This document shows positions 12,301 through 23,691 of a stretch of 64,000 nt of DNA, one piece after another; the stretch's first letter is position 1, and each line of letters begins with the position of its first letter. The notes beneath the pieces were generated by a model. The model ran no database searches. It saw nothing but the letters and a program-made list of their open reading frames with translations, and was not told the DNA's origin. A program made the translations under genes and the position numbers. This DNA is from Dryas octopetala (Eukaryota > Streptophyta > Magnoliopsida > Rosales > Rosaceae), in NCBI GenBank assembly GCA_963921425.1, contig OY992835.1:1984001-2048000 (forward strand), read 5' to 3'.

Positions 12301-12830
12301 CAACTAACTGAGTACCCCTAACATGATGAGCCTGACTGACACCATCCAGACCCAAAGTATCACCATCCAGATAGTACAAGTCCCCATCTCTTCTACCACT
12401 GCCAATCCTCTCCTTGGTATGAATATCCTGAAAAATACAGTGAGTAGGAAAGAAAACAACAACGCAACCACGAGAAGCAGTTAGTTGACTAACAGACAAT
12501 AAATTGCAGTTTAAGGACGAAACAAACAAGGTATTAAACAAGGTAAGAGACGAAACAGACACAGTGCCAATGCCAAGGACTGGAGAAGACACACCATTGG
12601 CATTAGTGATGAATGGTTTGGGACTACTAGATGACAAGGATTGGAATGCATATCTATCACAAGTCATATGATCGGTGGCACCTGTGTCAATTATCCATGT
12701 ATTTGTACAAGAATTAGCAGGAGTACGCAAAGCACAATAAGATATACCTGACTTAGCAGCAAAAACAGAAGTATTGACCAAATTTCCCTTAGGAGCCGGT
12801 TGGGTAGCCTTAAAAGGAGAGTCCCCTGGA
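9336..12830 (-). other. Pol region of the copia element (fossil)
   Basis: Read on the minus strand, the domains follow each other as protease (IDTGATDHMT), GAG-pre-integrase and integrase core (QQNGVAERKNRHLLEVARS), reverse transcriptase (YVDDMVLTG) and RNase H (ADWAGSADDRRSTAGYF, AEAEYRGMA). Integrase preceding reverse transcriptase identifies Ty1/copia. The active-site motifs listed are intact. The region is interrupted about once. Confidence 0.9.
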
Positions 12831-13740
12831 GATGCCTTCATGCCTTTCGGATGCCATTCCGGATACCCATGAAGTTGAAAACACTTCTCCACCACATGAT
12901 TGGTACCATTACAATGAGTACATTTCCGAGTCTCATTCTTTCTAGAACCGAACCGGTTACCACTCGAGGGTCTGGCCACCATGGCCATACTAGTATTAGT
13001 AGGACCACCAAGCATGACATCCTGGCGATTAGCTTCAGCACACACTGTAGCATAAGCAGTACGAAGATCAGGCAGAGGAGAGGTAGCAAGAATCCTTCCT
13101 CTAACACTATCCAAATGCGAATCAAGGCCAGCCAGAAAAACATATAGCCGATTAGCACTAACAATATCATTATACAACCCAATATCTCGCGAACATTCCA
13201 TAGGACAAGGTTGAATTGCATCCACCTCCTGCCAAAGTTTCTGCAATATACCATAATATTCAATAATAGTTCGACCATTTTGACGAGTGGAAATAACCTG
13301 ACAATGGAGTGAATAAGCCTTGGAACCATCCTGACTCACAGAATACTGCCTCTTGAGAGCGTCTCATATCTCCTTGGCTGTCGCCATACGAATAAACAAT
13401 GAACGCACATCTTTGGTCATTGCATCCAAGAGCCAAGACTTAACCATGCAATTTTCATCTTCCCAGGCCTCAAATTCAGGTGAATCACGATCCGTAGGCA
13501 TAGGATGTGAACCTGAAACTAAACCCCAGCGCTTCCGGCCGCGAATCTTATTCTGTGCATTTAAAGCCCATTCACCATAATTTGTGCCATCAAGCTTTTC
13601 TGGTGTGATTACTGAGTCATTAAAAGTAACCGGAGGAAGTGTAGGAGGTGTACTCAATTCAGCCTTCTTGCCATCAGTCTTGGAAGAGTCGGCCATGATA
13701 CTCAAAAACAAAAAAACTTAGACCAAGAAACGGATTTGTA
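12831..13740 (-). other. Gag region of the copia element (fossil)
   Basis: On the minus strand it begins with MADSSKTDGKK, then the gag signature LDGTNYGEWALNAQ, a UBN2-like gag body (FLAGLDSHLDSVRGRIL) and a CCHC knuckle (CTHCNGTNHVVEKC). The frame is interrupted about once. Confidence 0.85.
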
Positions 13741-14345
13741 GCAGCGGAACAAGTCAGAGAGCAGGTGTCACGCAGCAGCACAAAGCACACAAAGCAGGTG
13801 TCAATTCATCCCAGCAGCCACACCATGTCACGCAGCAAAGTGATGTGAAGGACCAGTTAGTGCTGCAAGTAGGAAGATTGACACGCAGCAACAAGGTGTC
13901 AAGCAACAAGATGTCACGCAGCAGCCAGAGAAAAACGCACACAGCAGTAGCACAAAGGATCGGCGTCAGAAAAAAACGGCGGCGCAGCAAAAGAGGACGG
14001 CGGCGCAGAAAGGGAAGAGGAACGGCGTCTGGGCAGCGGCGTTGCACACAGGAAGTTGACGGTGCACTGGCGGACTCGGCGTCGTCTCTGCACACGTCGG
14101 CAACCTCTGGATGCAAGCAGAACGACGGCCGGCGACAGCAGCGGCGGCGTCGTCGTCAACCTCTGGGCTGATCAACCTCTGCGTCGTCTCAGCAGCGGCG
14201 GACAGAAAGTCACGCAAGAACCAAAAAATAATCCCAGCACTCAGCAACAATTCAACTAACTGAGCACGCAAGGAACAATAAAACAGATCAAGATCAACCC
14301 TAACACACCACCAAAAACCTAAATCTGATGAATAGGAGTTTGGGT
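13741..14345 (-). other. Untranslated leader of the copia element, GC-rich with CAG/CGG repeats
   Basis: About 600 bases lie between primer site and gag. They are rich in CAGCAG and CGGCGG and contain the motif TGTCACGCAGCA three times (from 13766, 13826 and 13912, plus-strand reading). The composition is far more G+C-rich than the rest of the element. Open frames here have no domain and are ignored. Confidence 0.7.
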
Positions 14346-14346
14346 G

Positions 14347-14358
14347 GCTCTGATACCA
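14347..14358 (-). other. Primer-binding site of the copia element
   Basis: On the minus strand, TGGTATCAGAGC directly follows the LTR end TTTTGACA. This is the initiator Met tRNA type. Confidence 0.9.
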
Positions 14359-14507
14359 TGTCAAAATGTGTTTAGGGTTTAATAATTTCAGCATATTTCA
14401 TTAATCATATAAAAGAGGTATTTATACCTGTACAAGTGAGGGTCTAAATAGCAAATACATCTATTCCTATAATTACAAGAAAACCCATATAAACTAGGAA
14501 TTTAACA
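14359..14507 (-). repeat. LTR (5' LTR of the minus-strand copia element)
   Basis: 149 bases, reading as identical to 9176-9324. It is followed at 14508-14512 by CCTAT, the matching target duplication. Confidence 0.95.
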
Positions 14508-15168
14508 CCTATATCTCATCACATGACTTTCACATTGCATTCAAATGCATACATCAATGTTTAAATTGAATTGATGATTCTAATGAAATTGAACGGTTTA
14601 GACCTTTCTAATTTGAGACGAAATGACATATTTTGATTTGACATTGGATTCGATTCCCTAAACTGATGTGGGTTACCCAGAGTACACACTTTTTCTATTA
14701 TGATGGGGGTTTGATTACATGCTGGCCTCAAAGAATAAATTCAATAGCACATCTCACTACCCAATTCTTATAATTTGTTTAGGCTAGCAAATGTAGGGCA
14801 GTTGACAAGGTAACTTATCCATTTGGAGGACCACTGTTTGTGACCATAAGTTACACTTCCATAAACTTTATCAAGCACATGCAAATTCTTAATTAGCATT
14901 AAATGGATACTAAACTGTTGAGATATGAATCTCCTGCTATGAGATTAAATTTAATTCATATCAATGTATGTTGAATGATTTGATCTTTTCCTGGTATGAA
15001 TGCAAAACTCGGTGTTTCAATACTAATATTACATAGTAAACGGCCCGCATTGTATTGAATTATTTATTTCAGCTTGTTGAGCACAAATTTGGAAATTAGG
15101 CACTCGGTGTCCGATTTTTGCGCACCATACCTCTTTAGAAAGGGAACGACAAAACAAACTCAAGTCAC
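14508..15168. other. Unique-looking AT-rich flank between the copia element and the 5S array
   Basis: No coding frame, RNA gene or repeat was recognised. The last 40 bases run straight into 5S spacer sequence at about 15,169, so this is the left border of the array. Confidence 0.6.
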
Positions 15169-15467
15169 AGCCACAGGCGGTGAGGTAAGGCAGATTTTGG
15201 TCAAATAAGACCGTTTACTAGGCCGAATTAGCGTTTTTTGTTTTTTTTTTTTTTTTTCGGATGTTTGGGCAATTTTGTAATTTTCATCTATTGCGCGCTT
15301 TAATTGTCATTTCTCTTTTTCTGAAGGTCGTTGGCGTACGAAAATGGCCTTAAGATATTCTGTTTCGGATCCCGCGGCATCGGTCGAAGTGGTGGCGCTC
15401 CATCTTACGCAGAGGCTCCTGCAAAATGGGGCCGTATCTATGCCTCTCGCGGCATGGCGGAAACCTT

Positions 15468-15473
15468 TATATA
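15468..15473 (+). promoter_or_regulatory. TATA box of 5S unit 1 (representative)
   Basis: TATATA starts 28 bases before +1, and C is at -1, matching the upstream elements known for plant 5S genes. The same box is at -28 in every unit read. Unit 24 changes the base after it (C to T at 27,846, position -22), and unit 7 changes -1 from C to T. Confidence 0.9.
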
Positions 15474-15495
15474 CGGTGACGACGTATAAGCTTAC

Positions 15496-15615
15496 GGGTG
15501 CGATCATACCAGCACTAATGCACCGGATCCCATCAGAACTCCGCAGTTAAGCGTGCTTGGGCGAGAGTAGTACTAGGATGGGTGACCTCCTGGGAAGTCC
15601 TCGTGTTGCACCCCT
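15496..15615 (+). rRNA. 5S rRNA, unit 1
   Basis: Starts GGGTGCGATCATACC and ends TTGCACCCCT: 120 bases, plant type. The internal Pol III control region (about 50-97: A box, intermediate element, C box) is intact. This copy equals the array consensus although it is the leftmost unit. Numbering of changes in later units is from +1 of this gene. Confidence 0.97.
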
Positions 15616-15618
15616 ATC

Positions 15619-15623
15619 TTTTT
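15619..15623 (+). terminator. RNA polymerase III T-run terminator of 5S unit 1 (representative)
   Basis: Five T residues begin three bases after the gene end, in the sequence ATCTTTTTGC. All units carry it; unit 67 has one extra T. Confidence 0.85.
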
Positions 15624-16031
15624 GCATTTTTGGCTTCCAAGCTGTTGCCTGTTTCTTTATTTTATCCCCAGGGCGGAGGGGGGGCGCGTAGGACGGACGA
15701 CGAAGCCACAGGCGGTGAGGTAAGGCAGATTTTGGTCAAATAAGACCGTTTACTAGGCCGAATTAGCGTTTTTTGTTTTTTGTTTTTTTTTTTCGGATGT
15801 TTGGGCAATTTTGTAATTTTCATCTATTGCGCGCTTTAATTGTCATTTCTCTTTTTCTGAAGGTCGTTGGCGTACGAAAATGGCCTTAAGATATTCTGTT
15901 TCGGATCCCGCGGCATCGGTCGAAGTGGTGGCGCTCCATCTTACGCAGAGGCTCCTGCAAAATGGGGCCGTATCTATGCCTCTCGCGGCATGGCGGAAAC
16001 CTTTATATACGGTGACGACGTATAAGCTTAC

Positions 16032-16151
16032 GGGTGCGATCATACCAGCACTAATGCACCGGATCCCATCAGAACTCCGCAGTTAAGCGTGCTTGGGCGA
16101 GAGTAGTACTAGGATGGGTGACCTCCTGGGAAGTCCTCGTGTTGCACCCCT
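16032..16151 (+). rRNA. 5S rRNA, unit 2
   Basis: Consensus sequence. Confidence 0.96.
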
Positions 16152-16570
16152 ATCTTTTTGCATTTTTGGCTTCCAAGCTGTTGCCTGTTTCTTTATTTTA
16201 TCCCCAGGGCGGAGGGGGGGCGCGTAGGACGGACGACGAAGCCACAGGCGGTGAGGTAAGGCAGATTTTGGTCAAATAAGACCGTTTACTAGGCCGAATT
16301 AGCGTTTTTTGTTTTTTGTTTTTTTTTTTTTTCGGATGTTTGGGCAATTTTGTAATTTTCATCTATTGCGCGCTTTAATTGTCATTTCTCTTTTTCTGAA
16401 GGTCGTTGGCGTACGAAAATGGCCTTAAGATATTCTGTTTCGGATCCCGCGGCATCGGTCGAAGTGGTGGCGCTCCATCTTACGCAGAGGCTCCTGCAAA
16501 ATGGGGCCGTATCTATGCCTCTCGCGGCATGGCGGAAACCTTTATATACGGTGACGACGTATAAGCTTAC

Positions 16571-16690
16571 GGGTGCGATCATACCAGCACTAATGCACCG
16601 GATCCCATCAGAACTCCGCAGTTAAGCGTGCTTGGGCGAGAGTAGTACTAGGATGGGTGACCTCCTGGGAAGTCCTCGTGTTGCACCCCT
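16571..16690 (+). rRNA. 5S rRNA, unit 3
   Basis: Consensus sequence. Confidence 0.96.
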
Positions 16691-17107
16691 ATCTTTTTGC
16701 ATTTTTGGCTTCCAAGCTGTTGCCTGTTTCTTTATTTTATCCCCAGGGCGGAGGGGGGGCGCGTAGGACGGACGACGAAGCCACAGGCGGTGAGGTAAGG
16801 CAGATTTTGGTCAAATAAGACCGTTTACTAGGCCGAATTAGCGTTTTTTGTTTTTTGTTTTTTTTTTTTCGGATGTTTGGGCAATTTTGTAATTTTCATC
16901 TATTGCGCGCTTTAATTGTCATTTCTCTTTTTCTGAAGGTCGTTGGCGTACGAAAATGGCCTTAAGATATTCTGTTTCGGATCCCGCGGCATCGGTCGAA
17001 GTGGTGGCGCTCCATCTTACGCAGAGGCTCCTGCAAAATGGGGCCGTATCTATGCCTCTCGCGGCATGGCGGAAACCTTTATATACGGTGACGACGTATA
17101 AGCTTAC

Positions 17108-17227
17108 GGGTGCGATCATACCAGCACTAATGCACCGGATCCCATCAGAACTCCGCAGTTAAGCGTGCTTGGGCGAGAGTAGTACTAGGATGGGTGACCT
17201 CCTGGGAAGTCCTCGTGTTGCACCCCT
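17108..17227 (+). rRNA. 5S rRNA, unit 4
   Basis: Consensus sequence. Confidence 0.96.
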
Positions 17228-17646
17228 ATCTTTTTGCATTTTTGGCTTCCAAGCTGTTGCCTGTTTCTTTATTTTATCCCCAGGGCGGAGGGGGGGCGCG
17301 TAGGACGGACGACGAAGCCACAGGCGGTGAGGTAAGGCAGATTTTGGTCAAATAAGACCGTTTACTAGGCCGAATTAGCGTTTTTTGTTTTTTTTTTTTT
17401 TTTTTTTTCGGATGTTTGGGCAATTTTGTAATTTTCATCTATTGCGCGCTTTAATTGTCATTTCTCTTTTTCTGAAGGTCGTTGTCGTACGAAAATGGCC
17501 TTAAGATATTCTGTTTCGGATCCCGCGGCATCGGTCGAAGTGGTGGCGCTCCATCTTACGCAGAGGCTCCTGCAAAATGGGGCCGTATCTATGCCTCTCG
17601 CGGCATGGCGGAAACCTTTATATACGGTGACGACGTATAAGCTTAC

Positions 17647-17766
17647 GGGTGCGATCATACCAGCACTAATGCACCGGATCCCATCAGAACTCCGCAGTTA
17701 AGCGTGCTTGGGCGAGAGTAGTACTAGGATGGGTGACCTCCTGGGAAGTCCTCGTGTTGCACCCCT
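17647..17766 (+). rRNA. 5S rRNA, unit 5
   Basis: Consensus gene; the spacer has a private G-to-T at 17,485. Confidence 0.96.
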
Positions 17767-18184
17767 ATCTTTTTGCATTTTTGGCTTCCAAGCTGTTGCC
17801 TGTTTCTTTATTTTATCCCCAGGGCGGAGGGGGGGCGCGTAGGACGGACGACGAAGCCACAGGCGGTGAGGTAAGGCAGATTTTGGTCAAATAAGACCGT
17901 TTACTAGGCCGAATTAGCGTTTTTTGTTTTTTTTTTTTTTTTTTTTCGGATGTTTGGGCAATTTTGTAATTTTCATCTATTGCGCGCTTTAATTGTCATT
18001 TCTCTTTTTCTGAAGGTCGTTGGCGTACGAAAATGGCCTTAAGATATTCTGTTTCGGATCCCGCGGCATCGGTCGAAGTGGTGGCGCTCCATCTTACGCA
18101 GAGGCTCCTGCAAAATGGGGCCGTATCTATGCCTCTCGCGGCATGGCGGAAACCTTTATATACGGTGACGACGTATAAGCTTAC

Positions 18185-18304
18185 GGGTGCGATCATACCA
18201 GCACTAATGCACCGGATCCCATCAGAACTCCGCAGTTAAGCGTGCTTGGGCGAGAGTAGTACTAGGATGGGTGACCTCCTGGGAAGTCCTCGTGTTGCAC
18301 CCCT
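18185..18304 (+). rRNA. 5S rRNA, unit 6
   Basis: Consensus sequence. Confidence 0.96.
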
Positions 18305-18722
18305 ATCTTTTTGCATTTTTGGCTTCCAAGCTGTTGCCTGTTTCTTTATTTTATCCCCAGGGCGGAGGGGGGGCGCGTAGGACGGACGACGAAGCCACAG
18401 GCGGTGAGGTAAGGCAGATTTTGGTCAAATAAGACCGTTTACTAGGCCGAATTAGCGTTTTTTGTTTTTTTTTTTTTTTTTTTTCGGATGTTTGGGCAAT
18501 TTTGTAATTTTCATCTATTGCGCGCTTTAATTGTCATTTCTCTTTTTCTGAAGGTCGTTGGCGTACGAAAATGGCCTTAAGATATTCTGTTTCGGATCCC
18601 GCGGCATCGGTCGAAGTGGTGGCGCTCCATCTTACGCAGAGGCTCCTGCAAAATGGGGCCGTATCTATGCCTCTCGCGGCATGGCGGAAACCTTTATATA
18701 CGGTGACGACGTATAAGCTTAT

Positions 18723-18842
18723 TGGTGCGATCATACCAGCACTAATGCACCGGATCCCATCAGAACTCCGCAGTTAAGCGTGCTTGGGCGAGAGTAGTAC
18801 TAGGATGGGTGACCTCCTGGGAAGTCCTCGTGTTGCACCCCT
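18723..18842 (+). rRNA. 5S rRNA, unit 7 (altered start)
   Basis: G1T together with C-to-T at -1, so the bases around the transcription start differ from all other units. The rest is consensus. Confidence 0.93.
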
Positions 18843-19260
18843 ATCTTTTTGCATTTTTGGCTTCCAAGCTGTTGCCTGTTTCTTTATTTTATCCCCAGGG
18901 CGGAGGGGGGGCGCGTAGGACGGACGACGAAGCCACAGGCGGTGAGGTAAGGCAGATTTTGGTCAAATAAGACCGTTTACTAGGCCGAATTAGCGTTTTT
19001 TGTTTTTTTTTTTTTTTTTTTTCGGATGTTTGGGCAATTTTGTAATTTTCATCTATTGCGCGCTTTAATTGTCATTTCTCTTTTTCTGAAGGTCGTTGGC
19101 GTACGAAAATGGCCTTAAGATATTCTGTTTCGGATCCCGCGGCATCGGTCGAAGTGGTGGCGCTCCATCTTACGCAGAGGCTCCTGCAAAATGGGGCCGT
19201 ATCTATGCCTCTCGCGGCATGGCGGAAACCTTTATATACGGTGACGACGTATAAGCTTAC

Positions 19261-19380
19261 GGGTGCGATCATACCAGCACTAATGCACCGGATCCCATCA
19301 GAACTTCGCAGATAAGCGTGCTTGGGCGAGAGTAGTACTAGGATGGGTGACCTCCTGGGAAGTCCTCGTGTTGCACCCCT
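19261..19380 (+). rRNA. 5S rRNA, unit 8 (variant)
   Basis: C46T and T52A; the second lies in the A-box region. Confidence 0.93.
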
Positions 19381-19798
19381 ATCTTTTTGCATTTTTGGCT
19401 TCCAAGCTGTTGCCTGTTTCTTTATTTTATCCCCAGGGCGGAGGGGGGGCGCGTAGGACGGACGACGAAGCCACAGGCGGTGAGGTAAGGCAGATTTTGG
19501 TCAAATAAGACCGTTTACTAGGCCGAATTAGCGTTTTTTGTTTTTTGTTTTTTTTTTTTTCGGATGTTTGGGCAATTTTGTAATTTTCATCTATTGCGCG
19601 CTTTAATTGTCATTTCTCTTTTTCTGAAGGTCGTTGGCGTACGAAAATGGCCTTAAGATATTCTGTTTCGGATCCCGCGGCATCGGTCGAAGTGGTGGCG
19701 CTCCATCTTACGCAGAGGCTCCTGCAAAATGGGGCCGTATCTATGCCTCTCGCGGCATGGCGGAAACCTTTATATACGGTGACGACGTATAAGCTTAC

Positions 19799-19918
19799 GG
19801 GTGCGATCATACCAGCACTAATGCACCGGATCCCATCAGAACTCCGCAGTTAAGCGTGCTTGGGCGAGAGTAGTACTAGGATGGGTGACCTCCTGGGAAG
19901 TCCTCGTGTTGCACCCCT
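19799..19918 (+). rRNA. 5S rRNA, unit 9
   Basis: Consensus sequence. Confidence 0.96.
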
Positions 19919-20335
19919 ATCTTTTTGCATTTTTGGCTTCCAAGCTGTTGCCTGTTTCTTTATTTTATCCCCAGGGCGGAGGGGGGGCGCGTAGGACGGA
20001 CGACGAAGCCACAGGCGGTGAGGTAAGGCAGATTTTGGTCAAATAAGACCGTTTACTAGGCCGAATTAGCGTTTTTTGTTTTTTTTTTTTTTTTTTTCGG
20101 ATGTTTGGGCAATTTTGTAATTTTCATCTATTGCGCGCTTTAATTGTCATTTCTCTTTTTCTGAAGGTCGTTGGCGTACGAAAATGGCCTTAAGATATTC
20201 TGTTTCGGATCCCGCGGCATCGGTCGAAGTGGTGGCGCTCCATCTTACGCAGAGGCTCCTGCAAAATGGGGCCGTATCTATGCCTCTAGCGGCATGGCGG
20301 AAACCTTTATATACGGTGACGACGTATAAGCTTAC

Positions 20336-20455
20336 GGGTGCGATCATACCAGCACTAATGCACCGGATCCCATCAGAACTCCGCAGTTAAGCGTGCTTGG
20401 GCGAGAGTAGTACTAGGATGGGTGACCTCCTGGGAAGTCCTCGTGTTGCACCCCT
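20336..20455 (+). rRNA. 5S rRNA, unit 10
   Basis: Consensus gene; private spacer change C-to-A at 20,288. Confidence 0.96.
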
Positions 20456-20873
20456 ATCTTTTTGCATTTTTGGCTTCCAAGCTGTTGCCTGTTTCTTTAT
20501 TTTATCCCCAGGGCGGAGGGGGGGCGCGTAGGACGGACGACGAAGCCACAGGCGGTGAGGTAAGGCAGATTTTGGTCAAATAAGACCGTTTACTAGGCCG
20601 AATTAGCGTTTTTTGTTTTTTTTTTTTTTTTTTTTCGGATGTTTGGGCAATTTTGTAATTTTCATCTATTGCGCGCTTTAATTGTCATTTCTCTTTTTCT
20701 GAAGGTCGTTGGCGTACGAAAATGGCCTTAAGATATTCTGTTTCGGATCCCGCGGCATCGGTCGAAGTGGTGGCGCTCCATCTTACGCAGAGGCTCCTGC
20801 AAAATGGGGCCGTATCTATGCCTCTCGCGGCATGGCGGAAACCTTTATATACGGTGACGACGTATAAGCTTAC

Positions 20874-20993
20874 GGGTGCGATCATACCAGCACTAATGCA
20901 CCGGATCCCATCAGAACTCCGCAGTTAAGCGTGCTTGGGCGAGAGTAGTACTAGGATGGGTGACCTCCTGGGAAGTCCTCGTGTTGCACCCCT
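20874..20993 (+). rRNA. 5S rRNA, unit 11
   Basis: Consensus sequence. Confidence 0.96.
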
Positions 20994-21410
20994 ATCTTTT
21001 TGCATTTTTGGCTTCCAAGCTGTTGCCTGTTTCTTTATTTTATCCCCAGGGCGGAGGGGGGGCGCGTAGGACGGACGACGAAGCCACAGGCGGTGAGGTA
21101 AGGCAGATTTTGGTCAAATAAGACCGTTTACTAGGCCGAATTAGCGTTTTTTGTTTTTTTTTTTTTTTTTTTCGGATGTTTGGGCAATTTTGTAATTTTC
21201 ATCTATTGCGCGCTTTAATTGTCATTTCTCTTTTTCTGAAGGTCGTTGGCGTACGAAAATGGCCTTAAGATATTCTGTTTCGGATCCCGCGGCATCGGTC
21301 GAAGTGGTGGCGCTCCATCTTACGCAGAGGCTCCTGCAAAATGGGGCCGTATCTATGCCTCTCGCGGCATGGCGGAAACCTTTATATACGGTGACGACGT
21401 ATAAGCTTAC

Positions 21411-21530
21411 GGGTGCGATCATACCAGCACTAATGCACCGGATCCCATCAGAACTCCGCAGTTAAGCGTGCTTGGGCGAGAGTAGTACTAGGATGGGTGA
21501 CCTCCTGGGAAGTCCTCGTGTTGCACCCCT
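21411..21530 (+). rRNA. 5S rRNA, unit 12
   Basis: Consensus sequence. Confidence 0.96.
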
Positions 21531-21947
21531 ATCTTTTTGCATTTTTGGCTTCCAAGCTGTTGCCTGTTTCTTTATTTTATCCCCAGGGCGGAGGGGGGGC
21601 GCGTAGGACGGACGACGAAGCCACAGGCGGTGAGGTAAGGCAGATTTTGGTCAAATAAGACCGTTTACTAGGCCGAATTAGCGTTTTTTGTTTTTTTTTT
21701 TTTTTTTTTCGGATGTTTGGGCAATTTTGTAATTTTCATCTATTGCGCGCTTTAATTGTCATTTCTCTTTTTCTGAAGGTCGTTGGCGTACGAAAATGGC
21801 CTTAAGATATTCTGTTTCGGATCCCGCGGCATCGGTCGAAGTGGTGGCGCTCCATCTTACGCAGAGGCTCCTGCAAAATGGGGCCGTATCTATGCCTCTC
21901 GCGGCATGGCGGAAACCTTTATATACGGTGACGACGTATAAGCTTAC

Positions 21948-22067
21948 GGGTGCGATCATACCAGCACTAATGCACCGGATCCCATCAGAACTCCGCAGTT
22001 AAGCGTGCTTGGGCGAGAGTAGTACTAGGATGGGTGACCTCCTGGGAAGTCCTCGTGTTGCACCCCT
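21948..22067 (+). rRNA. 5S rRNA, unit 13
   Basis: Consensus sequence. Confidence 0.96.
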
Positions 22068-22486
22068 ATCTTTTTGCATTTTTGGCTTCCAAGCTGTTGC
22101 CTGTTTCTTTATTTTATCCCCAGGGCGGAGGGGGGGCGCGTAGGACGGACGACGAAGCCACAGGCGGTGAGGTAAGGCAGATTTTGGTCAAATAAGACCG
22201 TTTACTAGGCCGAATTAGCGTTTTTTGTTTTTTTTTTTTTTTTTTTTTCGGATGTTTGGGCAATTTTGTAATTTTCATCTATTGCGCGCTTTAATTGTCA
22301 TTTCTCTTTTTCTGAAGGTCGTTGGCGTACGAAAATGGCCTTAAGATATTCTGTTTCGGATCCCGCGGCATCGGTCGAAGTGGTGGCGCTCCATCTTACG
22401 CAGAGGCTCCTGCAAAATGGGGCCGTATCTATGCCTCTCGCGGCATGGCGGAAACCTTTATATACGGTGACGACGTATAAGCTTAC

Positions 22487-22606
22487 GGGTGCGATCATAC
22501 CAGCACTAATGCACCGGATCCCATCAGAACTCCGCGGTTAAGCGTGCTTGGGCGAGAGTAGTACTAGGATGGGTGACCTCCTGGGAAGTCCTCGTGTTGC
22601 ACCCCT
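22487..22606 (+). rRNA. 5S rRNA, unit 14 (variant)
   Basis: A50G at the first base of the A-box region. Confidence 0.94.
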
Positions 22607-23028
22607 ATCTTTTTGCATTTTTGGCTTCCAAGCTGTTGCCTGTTTCTTTATTTTATCCCCAGGGCGGAGGGGGGGCGCGTAGGACGGACGACGAAGCCAC
22701 AGGCGGTGAGGTAAGGCAGATTTTGGTCAAATAAGACCGTTTACTAGGCCGAATTAGCGTTTTTTGTTTTTTTTTTTTTTTTTTTTTTTTCGGATGTTTG
22801 GGCAATTTTGTAATTTTCATCTATTGCGCGCTTTAATTGTCATTTCTCTTTTTCTGAAGGTCGTTGGCGTACGAAAATGGCCTTAAGATATTCTGTTTCG
22901 GATCCCGCGGCATCGGTCGAAGTGGTGGCGCTCCATCTTACGCAGAGGCTCCTGCAAAATGGGGCCGTATCTATGCCTCTCGCGGCATGGCGGAAACCTT
23001 TATATACGGTGACGACGTATAAGCTTAC

Positions 23029-23148
23029 GGGTGCGATCATACCAGCACTAATGCACCGGATCCCATCAGAACTCCGCAGTTAAGCGTGCTTGGGCGAGAG
23101 TAGTACTAGGATGGGTGACCTCCTGGGAAGTCCTCGTGTTGCACCCCT
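23029..23148 (+). rRNA. 5S rRNA, unit 15
   Basis: Consensus gene; the poly(T) tract before it is among the longest. Confidence 0.96.
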
Positions 23149-23571
23149 ATCTTTTTGCATTTTTGGCTTCCAAGCTGTTGCCTGTTTCTTTATTTTATCC
23201 CCAGGGCGGAGGGGGGGCGCGTAGGACGGACGACGAAGCCACAGGCGGTGAGGTAAGGCAGATTTTGGTCAAATAAGACCGTTTACTAGGCCGAATTAGC
23301 GTTTTTTGTTTTTTTTTTGTTTTTTTTTTTTTTCGGATGTTTGGGCAATTTTGTAATTTTCATCTATTGCGCGCTTTAATTGTCATTTCTCTTTTTCTGA
23401 AGGTCGTTGGCGTACGAAAATGGCCTTAAGATATTCTATTTCGGATCCCGCGGCATCGGTCGAAGTGGTGGCGCTCCATCTTACGCAGAGGCTCCTGCAA
23501 AATGGGGCCGTATCTATGCCTCTCGCGGCATGGCGGAAACCTTTATATACGGTGACGACGTATAAGCTTAC

Positions 23572-23691
23572 GGGTGCGATCATACCAGCACTAATGCACC
23601 GGATCCCATCAGAACTCCGCAGTTAAGCGTGCTTGGGCGAGAGTAGTACTAGGATGGGTGACCTCCTGGGAAGTCCTCGTGTTGCACCCCT
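23572..23691 (+). rRNA. 5S rRNA, unit 16
   Basis: Consensus gene; private spacer change G-to-A at 23,438; the longest unit interval (543) ends here. Confidence 0.96.

Larger units (their letters stand above)
9176..14507 (-). mobile_element. Young Ty1/copia LTR retrotransposon
   Basis: A full-length element of 5,332 bases: two 149-base LTRs that read as identical, flanked by the 5-base target duplication CCTAT (9171-9175 and 14508-14512). Next to the right LTR, on the minus strand, is the primer site TGGTATCAGAGCC; next to the left LTR is the polypurine tract TTGAGGGGGAG. The coding part runs right to left with gag, CCHC knuckle, protease, integrase, reverse transcriptase and RNase H in the Ty1/copia order. 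Short LTRs and this domain order suggest the Ale/Retrofit group, an inference. The polyprotein frame is interrupted about twice, so this copy looks recently inserted but probably not whole. It sits 661 bases left of the 5S array. Confidence 0.95.

Noticed and set aside
13754-14394. Several overlapping Arg/Ser- or Cys/Leu-rich frames in the copia leader.
   Set aside because: They result from CAG/CGG-rich composition read in many frames and lie in the untranslated leader of the element.
15344-15550. Open frame of 68 codons on the plus strand, and one of 66 codons on the minus strand, in the spacer of nearly every 5S unit.
   Set aside because: They are kept only because the units are copies of each other. 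The plus frame runs into the 5S gene and ends in it. In the diverged unit 67 the changes are as often amino-acid-changing as silent (about four to three). No domain, no conserved start context, and Pol III sequence elements overlap it.
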